A stretch of DNA of 64,000 nucleotides from Silene conica. Taxonomy: Eukaryota > Streptophyta > Magnoliopsida > Caryophyllales > Caryophyllaceae. The translations under genes and the position numbers were made by a program. The DNA lies in NCBI GenBank assembly GCA_029255685.2, contig CM055314.2, positions 45,590,772 through 45,654,771 of the forward strand. The letters run 5' to 3'. How positions within the stretch are numbered: position 1 is the first letter of the stretch; every line of letters begins with the position of its first letter. The notes under the pieces are model-generated. The model was not told the origin of the DNA, did no database searches, and was given only the letters and a program-made list of their open reading frames with translations. This document shows positions 1-10,699 of the stretch, in pieces.

Positions 1-284
1 GCATAGATGAGTACGTTCTTTATCGCACCCGCTTCCATGATGAAGTCGCTATGAGCGCGAACTTCGTTAGCTCTAGCTCCAGTTCCTGGGTGTGCCGGAA
101 TGGGCTCAGTTAAGTACTTAAGCTTTCCGTCAGCAATGGCAGCATTCCGTAGTGCTGCCTCCCAGTCAGAGAAGTTTGACCCATCATTCTTCAGTCTAGT
201 AGACTGATTCATGGAGTCCATGAAGGCTTTTAGCCAGGATTCACGTGCTAGCTTGGCACTTGGCATTGGGTCTTCACCAGCCAT
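1..284 (-). CDS. gag: Copia gag, N-terminal part (C1)
   Basis: Gag packages the element RNA in cytoplasmic virus-like particles. The frame opens with ATG at 284 (MAGEDPMPSAKLARESWLK) and runs to the window edge. It follows the same plan as the C2 gag start: a W-L-x-x-F-M-D block, then a DGSNFSDWE block matching HGSNFKDWD, then L-x-x-A-A, K-x-K-Y-L and A-x-K-N-V-L. These blocks are typical of the N-terminal domain of plant Copia Gag. No zinc knuckle or enzyme domain falls inside the window. The start is supported by the aligned start of the related gags and by the long non-coding leader before it. Confidence 0.82.
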   Translation of the reverse strand, partial: MAGEDPMPSAKLARESWLKAFMDSMNQSTRLKNDGSNFSDWEAALRNAAIADGKLKYLTEPIPAHPGTGARANEVRAHSDFIMEAGAIKNVLIY

Positions 285-1980
285 TAGTTATACAGCAGTT
301 TAATTGAACGTGTTCTACACTGAAAAGAAGATAAAACAGAACCATATAAGCAACTCATTGTTGTGATTTAAGTCAATATTAAATTGTATTTAAACTTGTA
401 GACTCATGCATATATATAATTGATCTCCCTCAAGAATTATATAAACGATCCCAAGACTCAATTTCCGTATATTGATAAGCCCACAGCTTGGCTAATTCCA
501 CCGTTGGAACTCTTGGTCGATAGATTTCCGTAAATCCTATCTATTAGTCCATCTCAGTCGCTAGATATTATCGGGTGACCATGATGTTGAGATAAAATAA
601 ATCATCTGTTCCCACTTACCCGAAGTAGAAGGGGTCATATTATGCCTACCGACGAAGAAGGGATTCATGGGAGTCTGATTTATAAAGACTATTCTCAATT
701 TTGGTTATACGAGGAAGACCCCATCGACTTATATTTATTCATATTAAGTGAACTAATATCTAGCATATGCGTGAATGAATGAAATAAAGTGATGGCTTTG
801 CAATTGACATGTGACATCTGTATTGTCACAGAAAACTAACGCGTAACCTCTACATGAGTCAGTTTTCAGGCATGTTATAGGTGGGTTGGTTTTAGGCGGA
901 ATATGATGCAAGCTATTATCGATGAATGCATAAAAAATAAATGCGATAAACGTAAATAAAAAGTCCTAGTGTGGCCTATCCTACCAAAATAAACATAAAA
1001 CAACTTGGAATCCACCGTTGGACCCTAGAAGCTTGTCTTGATGTTCCATCTTGGTCCTTGCAGCGGGAGTGAGCATCCGGTCTCCGTCTTCGGTCTTCAC
1101 AAAATTACTAATTTAAATTACAAATATAACCCTATTTACATTCTAATTTAAATACAAAAGTAATTACATGGCAAAAACCCAAAACGGAGATTCAAGATCT
1201 CAAAATTACAAGCAAGACTGTGTCCCATCATTACGGTGACACAATCTTCTAAGGCCACACTAAGTTACAACCGTTTGCAAAATTAAATTCGTTATTGAAA
1301 GCATTCACAAGGCATTCAACAAGACGATAAATAAAATGCATCAACTAAATAAAATTCATACATGACATAATACTGTTATTATGATTAACAAATTTTTACC
1401 AAACCACCTTACGGGATTAAAATTATGTGATTATACCGTTTTAATCACCCAATTTTAATAAATTTATAATCCTATTATCTTAAACCGTTTTAAAATAATA
1501 TGTATCATACGAGGGTGAACCGTTTCACAAAATTAATAATATACTATTTCTGTATATAGTATATTACTAAAGGCCATGTGAAAATAAAACAGGTTATTTT
1601 CGAAAAATAAAAAACGAGTCTGTTACAGGAAAGTGGTCTACCGACCTAAACATCTGGTCGACCGACCTACTGACGAAAAAAAAATAATTTTTTTTTTTTT
1701 TTTTTTTTTTTGTAACAGCAGAATGGTCGACCGACCCAAAAAACAGGTCGACCGACCACAAAACACGAAACCGAGTTTCTGAAAACGATTTCTCACAAAA
1801 GATAAACTGTCGAAAACAGAAAACCTACGCAGGGGCGGTCGACCGACCGCTACAAGGGGTCGACCGACCGCTACAAGGGGTCGACCGACCGACACAGCGA
1901 CAGAAACGAGATTATTTTTTTTTTCAAAATTTTTAAATAAAACTTATGAAAAACACAAAAGTAAAAATTTCATGGCCTTG
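285..1980 (-). other. Non-coding leader of C1
   Basis: This is the region between primer site and gag. It has no credible coding frame. It holds a block shared with the C2, C3 and C5 leaders (ATGAATCCCTTCTTC, minus strand, about 385 nt before the gag ATG), an oligo-A/T run near 1679-1712, and a cluster of paired GGTCGGTCGACC-type dyads at 1635-1890. Confidence 0.7.
1635..1890 (-). repeat. Cluster of 21-bp-phased dyad motifs in the C1 leader
   Basis: Twelve-base motifs start at 1635 and 1656, at 1725 and 1746, and at 1837, 1858 and 1879. Within each group the step is exactly 21 bp. On the plus strand each reads GGTCGACCGACC, with one variant base in the first. The 9-base spacers differ between groups. 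The same design recurs in the unrelated Gypsy element to the right. Confidence 0.85.
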
Positions 1981-1992
1981 GCTCTGATACCA
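1981..1992 (-). other. Primer binding site of C1
   Basis: The minus strand reads TGGTATCAGAGC, the usual plant Copia site complementary to the 3' end of initiator methionine tRNA. It lies two bases inside the 5' LTR and fixes the element's orientation. Confidence 0.9.
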
Positions 1993-1994
1993 CT

Positions 1995-3063
1995 TGTTGG
2001 GGAATATAGCATGTATTCGCCCTAAACTTGAAGGATTATAATGAAATTTACAGTTGTGATTATTGTCATAAGATAAATAAAAACATGAAAAAGAGTACAA
2101 CCTTGGGTCCTTGCTTGAATAGGCCTAAGAACATGAATTAAAGTAAATTCCCTCCTATAACTTGCACCCAAGACTTTGTTTGAGATGATGCCGCGTGTGC
2201 TATAAAATACCCTCCAATTGCCTTGCAATATGGGGAGAGCTTTTGAGGTTTTAGATGTGAGATTTGAGGTTTTGGGAGAGGAATGCTCTCAAAACCCTAA
2301 TTGTGAGAATTATAATGCAACAGTTACTGACATAAGGAGAAGGACTCTCCTTATGTAGCATCTAGGTCGGTCGGCCGAATTGGGTTGGGTAAGTGTGGGC
2401 TTTATCCACTCTTACCTTATTCCTTTGCATGATTCGACCAGATTTGCTAAATATTATTTGCGGGATTTTTATTATAAATCGCATACGTGTTATCAGGTAT
2501 TAATGCAGTCGATGTATTAATAATGGCCTGATAAAATTACGATATTGTATAATTACCCAAATCAATATAACTGTTTATATTAATATGCAAATACAATATT
2601 TAATTAAATATAACTGCTTAAATTTAATTTTACGAATTAAACATGTAATCCGCATTAGCTAAAATTATTTAATCCGTATTAAATAATAATCTCAACATCT
2701 TATTGACTAATTTAATAGTCAATACCTCTAACTAACTGTTTAGTCATATTCGGCATAAATGTGACTGTATTTTCATACCTTCACATCTCTCAAACGTGTC
2801 CTATAGGTGTGACGTATAGGGACCAGTTGATCACCGCCATCCGTATGATAATAAAGTCAAACTTATCTAGCAAGCCAACCGTTATTGATAAACGTGGATC
2901 AACTGGTAATAATACTAAAGTATGCCCTTGTGATCCTTAAAGAGATTTAAAGTCATTGTACTTAATTTTCAAGGACACCAGCCCCAACAATCTCCAACTT
3001 GTCCGTACAAGGGTATGTGCAATGACGTTATCACACTACATGTGGAGGACACAAGCTCCAACA
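1995..3063 (-). repeat. 5' LTR of C1
   Basis: This 1069-bp LTR runs from TGTTGGGG to CTCCAACA on the plus strand. It carries the block TGTCCTATAGGTGTGAC shared with the other Copia families here, and inverted arms ACCAGTTGATC (2822-2832) and GATCAACTGGT (2897-2907). The LTR at 61560-62624 is the same family. No partner LTR is in the window. Confidence 0.9.
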
Positions 3064-4533
3064 GCTCGAGCATGGTGCCCATGGCCTAGGCAGTGGTCGG
3101 CAATTGGTGCCCATGGCCTAGATAGTGCTCGGTCATTGGTGCCCATGGCCTAGGCATTGCTCGGCCAGTGGTGTCCATGGCCTAGGCAGTGCTCGGTCAT
3201 TGGTGCCCATGGCCTAGGCAGTGCTCGGTCATTGGTGCCCATGGCCTGGGCAGTGCTCGGTCTTTGGTGCCCATGGCCTAGGGAGTGCTCGGTCATTGGT
3301 GCCCATAGCGTAGGCAGTGCTCGGGCATTGGTGCCCATGGCCTAGGCAGTGCTCGGGCATTGGTGCCCATGACCTAGCTTAGGAAGTGCTCGGCCATTGG
3401 TGCCCATGGCCTGGGCAGCGCTCGGTCATTGTTGTCCATGCCCAAGGAAGTGCTCGGCCATTGGTGCCCATGACCTAGGCAGTGCTTGGTCAATTGTGCC
3501 CATGGCCTAGGCAGTGCTCGGCCATTGGTGCCGATGGCCTAGGCAGTGGTCGGCAATTGGTGCCCATGGCCTAGGCAGTGGGCGTCCATTGGTGCCCATA
3601 GCCTAGGCATTGCTCGGTCATTGGTTCCCATGGCCTAGGTAGTGCTCGGGCATTGGTCCCCATGGCCTAGGCAGTGCTCGACATTAGTGCCCATGGCGAC
3701 CCATGGCCTAGGCAGTGACTAAGCATTGGTGCCCATGGCCTAGGCACTGCTCCGTCATTGGTGCCCATAGCCTCGGGCATTGGTGCCCATAGCCTAGGTA
3801 GTGGTCGGCAATTGGTGCCCATGGCCTAGGCAGTGGGCGTCCATTGGTGCCCATGGCCAAGGTAGTGCTCGGTCATTGGTGCCCATGGCCTAGGCAGTGC
3901 TCGGGCATTGGTGCCCATGGCCAAGGCATTGCTCCGTCATTGGTGCCCATGGCGACCCATGGCCTAGGGAGTAACCGAGCATTGGTGCCTATTGCCTAGG
4001 CAGTGGGCGACCATTGGTGCCCATGGCCTAGGCAGTGCTCGGTCTATGGTGCCCATGGCCTAGGCAGTGCTCGGTCATTGGTGCCCATGGCCTGGGCAGT
4101 GCTCGGTCATTGGTGCCCATGGCCTAGGCAGTGGGCGTCCATTGGTGCCCATGCCCTAGGAAGTGCTCAGTCATTGGTTCCCATGGCCTAGGCAGTGCTC
4201 GGGCATTGGTGCCCATGGCCTAGGCAGTGCTCGACATTAGTGCCCATGGCGACCCATGGCCTAGGCAGTGACTAAGCATTGGTGCCCATGGCCTAGGCAC
4301 TGCTCCGTCATTGGTGCCCATGGCGACCCATGGCCTAGGCAGTGACTGATCATTGGTGCCCATGGCCTAGGTAGTGCTCAGGCATTGGTGCCCATGGCCT
4401 AGGCAGTGCTCGGCCATTGGTGCCCATGGCTAAGGCATTGCTCCATCATTGGTGCCCATGGCGACCCATGGCCTTTGCAGTGACCGAGCATTGGTGCCCA
4501 TGGCCTAGGCAGTGCTCGGTCATTGGTGCCCAT

Positions 4534-4594
4534 TGTCACGGGGTGATTTCTCGGGAGTGGAAATGTCCGTGCGCCACTTAAGCGAACCGTGACA
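4534..4594. mobile_element. 61-bp insert with short inverted ends in the satellite
   Basis: The insert starts TGTCACGG and ends CCGTGACA, perfect 8-bp inverted repeats. It is flanked by CCAT on both sides, and removing it with one CCAT restores a normal satellite unit. This is the footprint of a tiny non-autonomous DNA element or another short insertion. It codes for nothing and the family is not recognised. Confidence 0.6.
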
Positions 4595-5094
4595 CCATGG
4601 CCTAGGCAGTGCCCGACCATTGGTGCCCATGGCATAGGCAGTGCTCGACATTGGTTCCCATGGCGACCCATGGCCTAGGCAGTGACTAAGCATTGGTGCC
4701 CATGGCCTAGGCAGTGCTCGGTCATTGGTTCCCATGGCCTAGGCAGTGCTCGGGCATTGGTGGCCATGGCCTAGGCAGTGCTCAACATTAGTGCCCATGG
4801 CGACCCATGGCCTAGGCAGTAACTAAGCATTGGTGCCCATGGCCTAGGCACTGCTCCGTCATTGGTGCCCATGGCGACCCATGGCGACCCATGGCCTAGG
4901 CAGTGACCGATCATTGGTGCCCATGGCCTAGGTAGTGCTCAGGCATTGGTGCCTATGGCCTAGGCAGTGCTCGGCCATTGGTGCCCATGGCTAAGGCATT
5001 GCTCCATCATTGGTGCACATGGCGACCCATGGCCTTTGCAGTGACCGAGCATTGGTGCCCATGGCCTAGGCAGTGCTCGGTCATTGGTGCCCAT

Positions 5095-5155
5095 TGTCAC
5101 GGGGTGATTTCTCGGGAGGGGAAATGTCCGTGCGCCACTTAAGCGAACCGTGACA
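5095..5155. mobile_element. Second copy of the 61-bp insert
   Basis: It is the same as the copy at 4534-4594 apart from one base seen by eye, and lies 561 bp further on. It was most likely copied with the higher-order repeat and not inserted anew. Confidence 0.6.
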
Positions 5156-6877
5156 CCATGGCCTAGGCAGTGCCCGACCATTGGTGCCCATGGCATAGGC
5201 AGTGCTCGGCATTGGTTCCCATGGCGACCCATGGCCTAGGCAGTGACTAAGCATTGGTGCCCATGGCCTAGGCAGTGCTCGGTCATTGGTCCCCAAGGCC
5301 TAGGCAGTGGTCGGCAATTGGTGCCCATGGCTTAGGCAGTGGGCGACCATTGGTGCCCATGGCCTAGGCAGTGCTCGGTCTATGGTACCCATGGCCTAGG
5401 TAGTGCTCGGTCATTGGTGCCCATGGCCTAGGCAGTGCTCGGGCATTGGTGCCCATGGCCTAGGCAGTGCTCGGCCATTGGTGCCCATGGCCTAGACAGT
5501 GCTCGGTCATTGTTGTCCATGCCCTACGCAGTGCTCGGCTATTGGTGCCCATGGCCTAGGCAGTGCACGGGCATTGGTGCCAATGGCCTAGGCAGTGCTC
5601 GGCCATTGGTGCCAATGGCCTAGGCAGTTCTCGGTCATTGTTGTCCATGCCCTAGGCAGTGCTCGGCCATTGGTGCCCATGGCCTAGGCAGTGCTCGGGC
5701 ATTGGAGCCCATGGCCTAGGCAGTGCTCGGGCATTGGTTCTCATGGCCTAGGCACTGCTCGGGCATTGGTGCCCATGGCCTAGGTAGTGGTCGGCAATTG
5801 GTGGCCATGGCCTAGGCAGTGGGCATCCATTGGTGCCCATGGCCAAGGCAGTGCTCGGTAATTGGTGCCCATGGGCTAGGCAGTGCTCGGGCATTGGCGC
5901 CCATGGCCTAGGCAGTGCTCGGCATTGGTGCCCATGGCGACGCATGGCCTAGGCAGTGACTAAGCATTGGTGCCCATGGCCTAGGTAGTGCTCGGGCATT
6001 GGTGCCCATGGCATAGGTAGTGCTCGGGCATTGGTGCCCATGGCCTAGGCAATCCTCGGGCATTGGTGCCCATAGCCTAGGTAGTGGTCGGCAATTGGTG
6101 CCCATGGCCTAGGCAGTGGGCGTCCATTGGTGCCCATGGCCAAGGTAGTGCTCGGTCATTGGTGCCCATGGCCTAGGCAGTGCTCGGGCATTGGTGCCCA
6201 TGGCCTAGGCAGTGCTCCGTCATTGGTGCCCATGGCGACCCATGGCTTAGGCAGTGACCGATCATTAGTGCCCAAGGCCTAGGTAGTGCTCGGGCATTGG
6301 TGCCTATGGCCTAGGTAGTGCTCGGCCATTGGTGCCCATGGCCAAGGCATTGCTCCGTCATTGGTGCCCATGGCGACCCATGGCCTAGGCAGTAACCGAG
6401 CATTGGTGCCTATTGCCTAGGCAGTGGGCGACCATTGGTGCCCATGGCCTAGGCAGTGCTCGGTCTATGGTGCCCATGGCCTAGGCAGTGCTCGGTCATT
6501 GGTGCCCATGGCCTAGGCAGTGCTCGGGCATTGGTGCCCATGGCCTAGGCAGTGCTCGGGCATTGGTGCCCCTGGCCTAGGCAGTGCTCGACCATTGGTG
6601 CCCATGGCCTAGGCAGTGGTCGGGCATTGGTGCCCATGGCCTAGGCAGTGGTCGGCAATTGGTGCCCATGGCCTAGGCAGTGGGCGACCATTGGTGCCCA
6701 TGGCCTAGGCAGTGCTCGGTCATTGGTGCCCATGGCCTAGGCAGTGCTCGTTCTATGGTGCCCATGGCCTAGGCAGTGCTCGGGCATTGGTGCCCATGGC
6801 CTAGGCAGTGCTCGGGCATTGGGGCCCATGGCCTAGGCAGTCGTCAGCAATTGGTGCCCATGGCCTAGGCAGTGGGC

Positions 6878-8151
6878 TGTTAAGTTTAAATATCTCAAAA
6901 CCTAATATTTTAGTCATACTAATATGAATTTACTAATTAATAACATTTTAATTAGTTATTACAAGATCTTATGCATGCTAAATAATATACGGAAATAACA
7001 TGATTGAACCCTTACATTCGGTCCAAACTTATGCTAGGATGATCCTCCAACCAAGTAACCAAGATAAATTACCTCCTTTGTGATGCACCCAAGACAATCC
7101 CTTAAAACCGAAACTAACACTAGCTAGGTGAAACAATCGGTTTTCCTTAAGTAATATTCTAATCTCTTATTAGAATAAATAATATAAGAATACTACAACT
7201 AATGTCGTATTGATAATATAATCTTATTATATTGATATATGAGATAATATATTTCAGAGGTTTTGGTACTTTTCTCACACTAGAAAAAAAACTAAAACTA
7301 GCATTAGGAATGAATGATCTTGTGTACTAATAACAAGATATATGGTGGTTGATGTTGGGGTGCCGTGAGGCCTTTCATGGGGAATTGTATGTTAGTTGTT
7401 TTTTATATATCCATAACCTAGGCGTGCAAGGCTATAATTAGGATTAAAAGCTACCTTAATTATGATGTTTAAGGGCCTTAATTCAATAATTCAAGGCTCT
7501 TAAAACCATCTCCTTAACGACACCCATAACACCAAATAGATAATATGGACTTTCATATTATAAATGTCATATTGTACAATTGTATGTGACATGTGACAAA
7601 CCATGACATAACAAACTATTGTATTAATTTAAAATACATATTTATCAAATAAATATTATTTATAAATTAATTAAATCATATTTAACAAAATGACTTAGTA
7701 ATTCGTAATTACTAATTTATAAATTGGTCATTTCAATAATATTCAATACGATTTACAACACTTGTAATATTAATCAACCCGATTCATTCTACTTTCGATA
7801 TTTCATAAACATCGATTAATGTTTGACAATTGACACGTTTCAATTTAAACATAAATCTTACATTAAGATTTAACCTCTGATTTCTCGATATTCTATTTTA
7901 AGGAAGCTGATCAACTCGTATCAATATACACTTGATCAGTTTATCAATTTAGGGAATTGTCCTATAGGTGTGACCTAAAGGGATCAACTGACCACCCCCG
8001 TCATACGACAGTAATGTCAAACTCTAGCTAGCCAATCATTACTGATTAATGTTGGTCAGTTGACTATATAATTTAGTATCATCCCTTGCGCATTCTCGTC
8101 ATGAGATTTAATTATGTGATCGCACTATTGTTGAGGACACATTTCCCAACA
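6878..8151 (-). repeat. 3' LTR of C2
   Basis: A 1274-bp LTR abutting the satellite on its left. It carries covarying inverted arms TCAACTGACCA (7984-7994) and TGGTCAGTTGA (8053-8063) and the shared block TGTCCTATAGGTGTGAC. Its partner is at 22358-23629. Confidence 0.9.
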
Positions 8152-8220
8152 ATCTCCCACTTGTCCTCGACAAGTGTGCGTCACCAATTCTCTTGTCCTA
8201 TTACAACCTCCCACTCAATG
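8152..8220 (-). other. Purine tract and a second purine-tract-like copy (C2)
   Basis: On the minus strand AAGTGGGAGAT touches the 3' LTR. A second GAGTGGGAG lies about 55 nt upstream (near 8208-8216). The same pair is seen in C3, C5 and C6. Confidence 0.7.
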
Positions 8221-10699
8221 CAAGGTGTCTCTCTGGTCGTACTTGCATTAGATCATATCATGTGTGGTTTCCTCGATCTGGAGAATAACTGTTTGACCGG
8301 AATTATCTATCATAGATACCTTCCGAGCGTGGCCACGCATTTTCAGTTAACTTCCCTTCGAGTGGCCTTGAGATTTGAACAACCCTGACAAGGGGTGGAC
8401 AATTCCTATCGCACTACTCCCTTCAACTAGCCACAGCCTAACATAACCCAAAACAATCCCATTTGACTCCAGTTACGAAAAGTCGTAGACAATGAATCAA
8501 AGCTATGCAAAAACAGTGCCATCTTGGGCGAGTAGTCTTTAGTCTAAGACTTAACTCATAAGAATACTATAGCAGCTATTGCCACGACCGGGATATTATA
8601 AAATTTTCAGAACTCTATAATCGGTCACTCTGCCTGACAGAGTGTTTCCCACAGTCTGCCTATGTAATCGACTAGTCATCCCATATGACTCTATGGCATT
8701 TGAACTTGCCATCAATCGCCTCACACTCTAGACGCTTCGAGAAGTCACCTCATACAAGCGGCTAGGGGCTATACTAAGTCAATCCAGTTCACTTTATGGG
8801 GTTCAAAGTTGTCTCTTACAACCCATTTGGATTTGACAAAGTATCTTTCAATTGTGAGTTAATAATAACTCAAACGATTTTGTCATGTATGGACAGTCAA
8901 TACAATATTACTGCTCCATACATTATTTGAAGCACATTCATCAATTTGTATTAGTGGTTTGAACTTGTGAATAAACCATTTATTCATATCTTTCATAACC
9001 TACAAATTTTAGTTTCCGACTCACATTATCTCGTATAATATGATCTTATTTGAGTACATGTCTAGAACTCATTCTAGATCTCGAGTTTCTTTTCCTGAAA
9101 GAAGCTCCCACTGTTATCTTATAACTCGTGGCGTATTGGTATGTCAGAGGGATCAACTTATCGCTCTAAAGTACCTAGTCACTTTTGTACTGAAATCTAT
9201 TTTGTAGTTATTGATGTCATCATTACTAGTTCTCCTCGAGAACCCATCATTTTCAATTATTTTGGCTATTAATCAAAAGTTTTAGGTTGTATGAATCACC
9301 ACGTGATTCTATGTCAATTAAAATGAATAATTTATCCAACCCTTTTGATATCTAATGGGTGACGTTTCATTATCAATATAATAAACTCTCCCGTAAAGCT
9401 CCATCATCCTATGATGTTCAACATTTTTATTCATCTAGAATTGTAAACCTCTTATTCTTTACACTCTAAAGAATCACCATTCTCTTTAAATGGTAGGTTT
9501 AATTCTCTAATGAATATTGCTCCCACTAAAATCAACATCACTCTTTTTATAGTGATTTGATATTTCTTAAATGAACCTTTCACTTCACGCATGTTATTCA
9601 TTTGCTTCTACTTGAAATAGTATCACTATCCCTATAGTGGTCTACCTCCATTCAATCAACATCACATCTTTCAGGTCTCCGTTTCCTCGAGACGAATATG
9701 ACATGATATTCCCTTATAACTACCTTGAGAGAATTGAGATGATTTCTTCTCTTTTATCTTTTAACTTTAGAAAAATCATTTGTTAAGGAACAGTTTTCCT
9801 TCCGGTTTCATACGGGGTTTCCTTTATTCTCTCTTTGAAACAATGAACATAAGGAACATTTCCTCTTGTCTCCTCCCGTAGTTTCTTCAGTGTCCTCTCG
9901 TAGTTTCTTCTATTCATTTAGTTTTCTTCATAAGAAACCCTTGTAAGATTCTTCTCTAGATCCCACATTTATCTCATTGGTTTGCGGGAAAAATTTTCTC
10001 CCACTCTATCCTTTAAAATAACCCTTATTTATACAAGGATAGCAATTTTCCTATAACCAATGTTTTGAATGATTAATAGTATTAGGGTTGATAAATTAAT
10101 TCTCATTTTAACTTAAAATGATCATCTTATAATGAACTAATTATATTTTGATTGAATGTTTTCTCTTGAGGTGTAGTTCTCCATTTAATTAATCAACACT
10201 TTGATTCTTTCTTTTGATCGTATCAATCTTATTGTACAATGAAAATTCAGGGTACTTCTTTAGTGATTTATTAAGATCACATTAATTCATGTTATACAAG
10301 GTATGCAATTTATTTTGGGAATCAACAATTTGATTAAGAACAAAAGGAGTGACTTGGGTTGAAAACCAAGTCACCAACATCCAAAATACAATCATTATTT
10401 TAGGATTTGGATCCTTGTCATACAAGAAAATAAATTGTTCTTAAAAATAAAATGCATAAATGAAAGAAGACGATAATGAAAATTAGAGCCAAGCTCTTTA
10501 AGTCTTCAATCATTGGATGCTACCATAGCCATCCATGTAAGGAACTTCAAGCTTCATTTTCCATGCCCTTATCTTTATAAGTTGCCCCTTTAAAACAATT
10601 TAAAAGAGGTGATAGTCAACAACTTGTATCGACATACAAAAGTTGACAAAATAACATGAATTTAAACAAGAATTATAACCTTCTGCAAGAATTCCGTTT
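8152..10699 (-). other. Non-coding 3' region of C2 with a structured domain
   Basis: No protein-coding frame is credible in these 2.5 kb. The part next to the LTR (to about 8840) matches the post-pol regions of C3 and C5. It includes three hairpins at 8675-8765: an AGTCAT/ATGACT stem, ATGGCA/TGCCAT around an 8-nt loop (8693-8712), and CTAG-based arms at 8728-8737 and 8756-8765. The rest (about 8840-10690) matches C5 and, inverted, C4. I do not recognise its origin. Confidence 0.65.

Larger units (their letters stand above)
1..3063 (-). mobile_element. C1: Copia LTR retrotransposon, 5' part, cut by the window edge
   Basis: Read on the minus strand, this is a 5' LTR (3063 to 1995), a tRNA primer site, a leader of about 1.7 kb and the first part of gag (284 to 1). 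The rest lies outside the window, so whether the element is whole cannot be judged. The LTR has TGTTGG/CCAACA ends. The outer flank is satellite DNA, so the element seems to have landed in or at the edge of that array. C6 at the right edge carries the same LTR family. Age cannot be estimated from one LTR. Confidence 0.88.
4190..5296. repeat. Two tandem copies of a roughly 550-561-bp higher-order unit
   Basis: The stretches around 4190-4735 and 4741-5296 match in the order of variant units and both contain the same 61-bp foreign insert. From about 4399 onward the offset is 561 bp; further left it is about 551 bp, because one copy has an extra short CGACCC segment. A third, similar start is seen near 3680. 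Confidence 0.8.
3064..6877. repeat. 32-bp satellite array with higher-order structure
   Basis: About 3.8 kb of a 32-bp unit, roughly 119 copies, built from the pieces CCTAGGCAGTGCTCGG and TGGTGCCCATGG with a few variable bases between them. It is much richer in GC than its surroundings. Variant units (GGGC, GACTAAG or CGACCC forms) recur in a fixed order, giving a higher-order repeat of about 550-561 bp. Long open frames across it on both strands come from the repeat and are not genes. It is bounded on both sides directly by Copia LTRs (C1 and C2). No spacers or leader suggest CRISPR. Confidence 0.95.

Noticed and set aside
1638-1895. Small minus-strand frame rich in VGRP repeats
   Set aside because: It is the translation of the dyad cluster and an oligo-A/T run in a Copia leader. 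The similar peptide in Athila gag comes from the same DNA motif, not from protein homology.
3064-6105. Many open frames of 60-90 codons on both strands in the satellite
   Set aside because: They follow the 32-bp repeat, which has few stops in any frame. Overlapping frames on both strands and unit-by-unit repetition show they are not genes.
3064-6877. Possible CRISPR array
   Set aside because: The repeats are directly adjacent with no unique spacers, and the setting is a plant genome.
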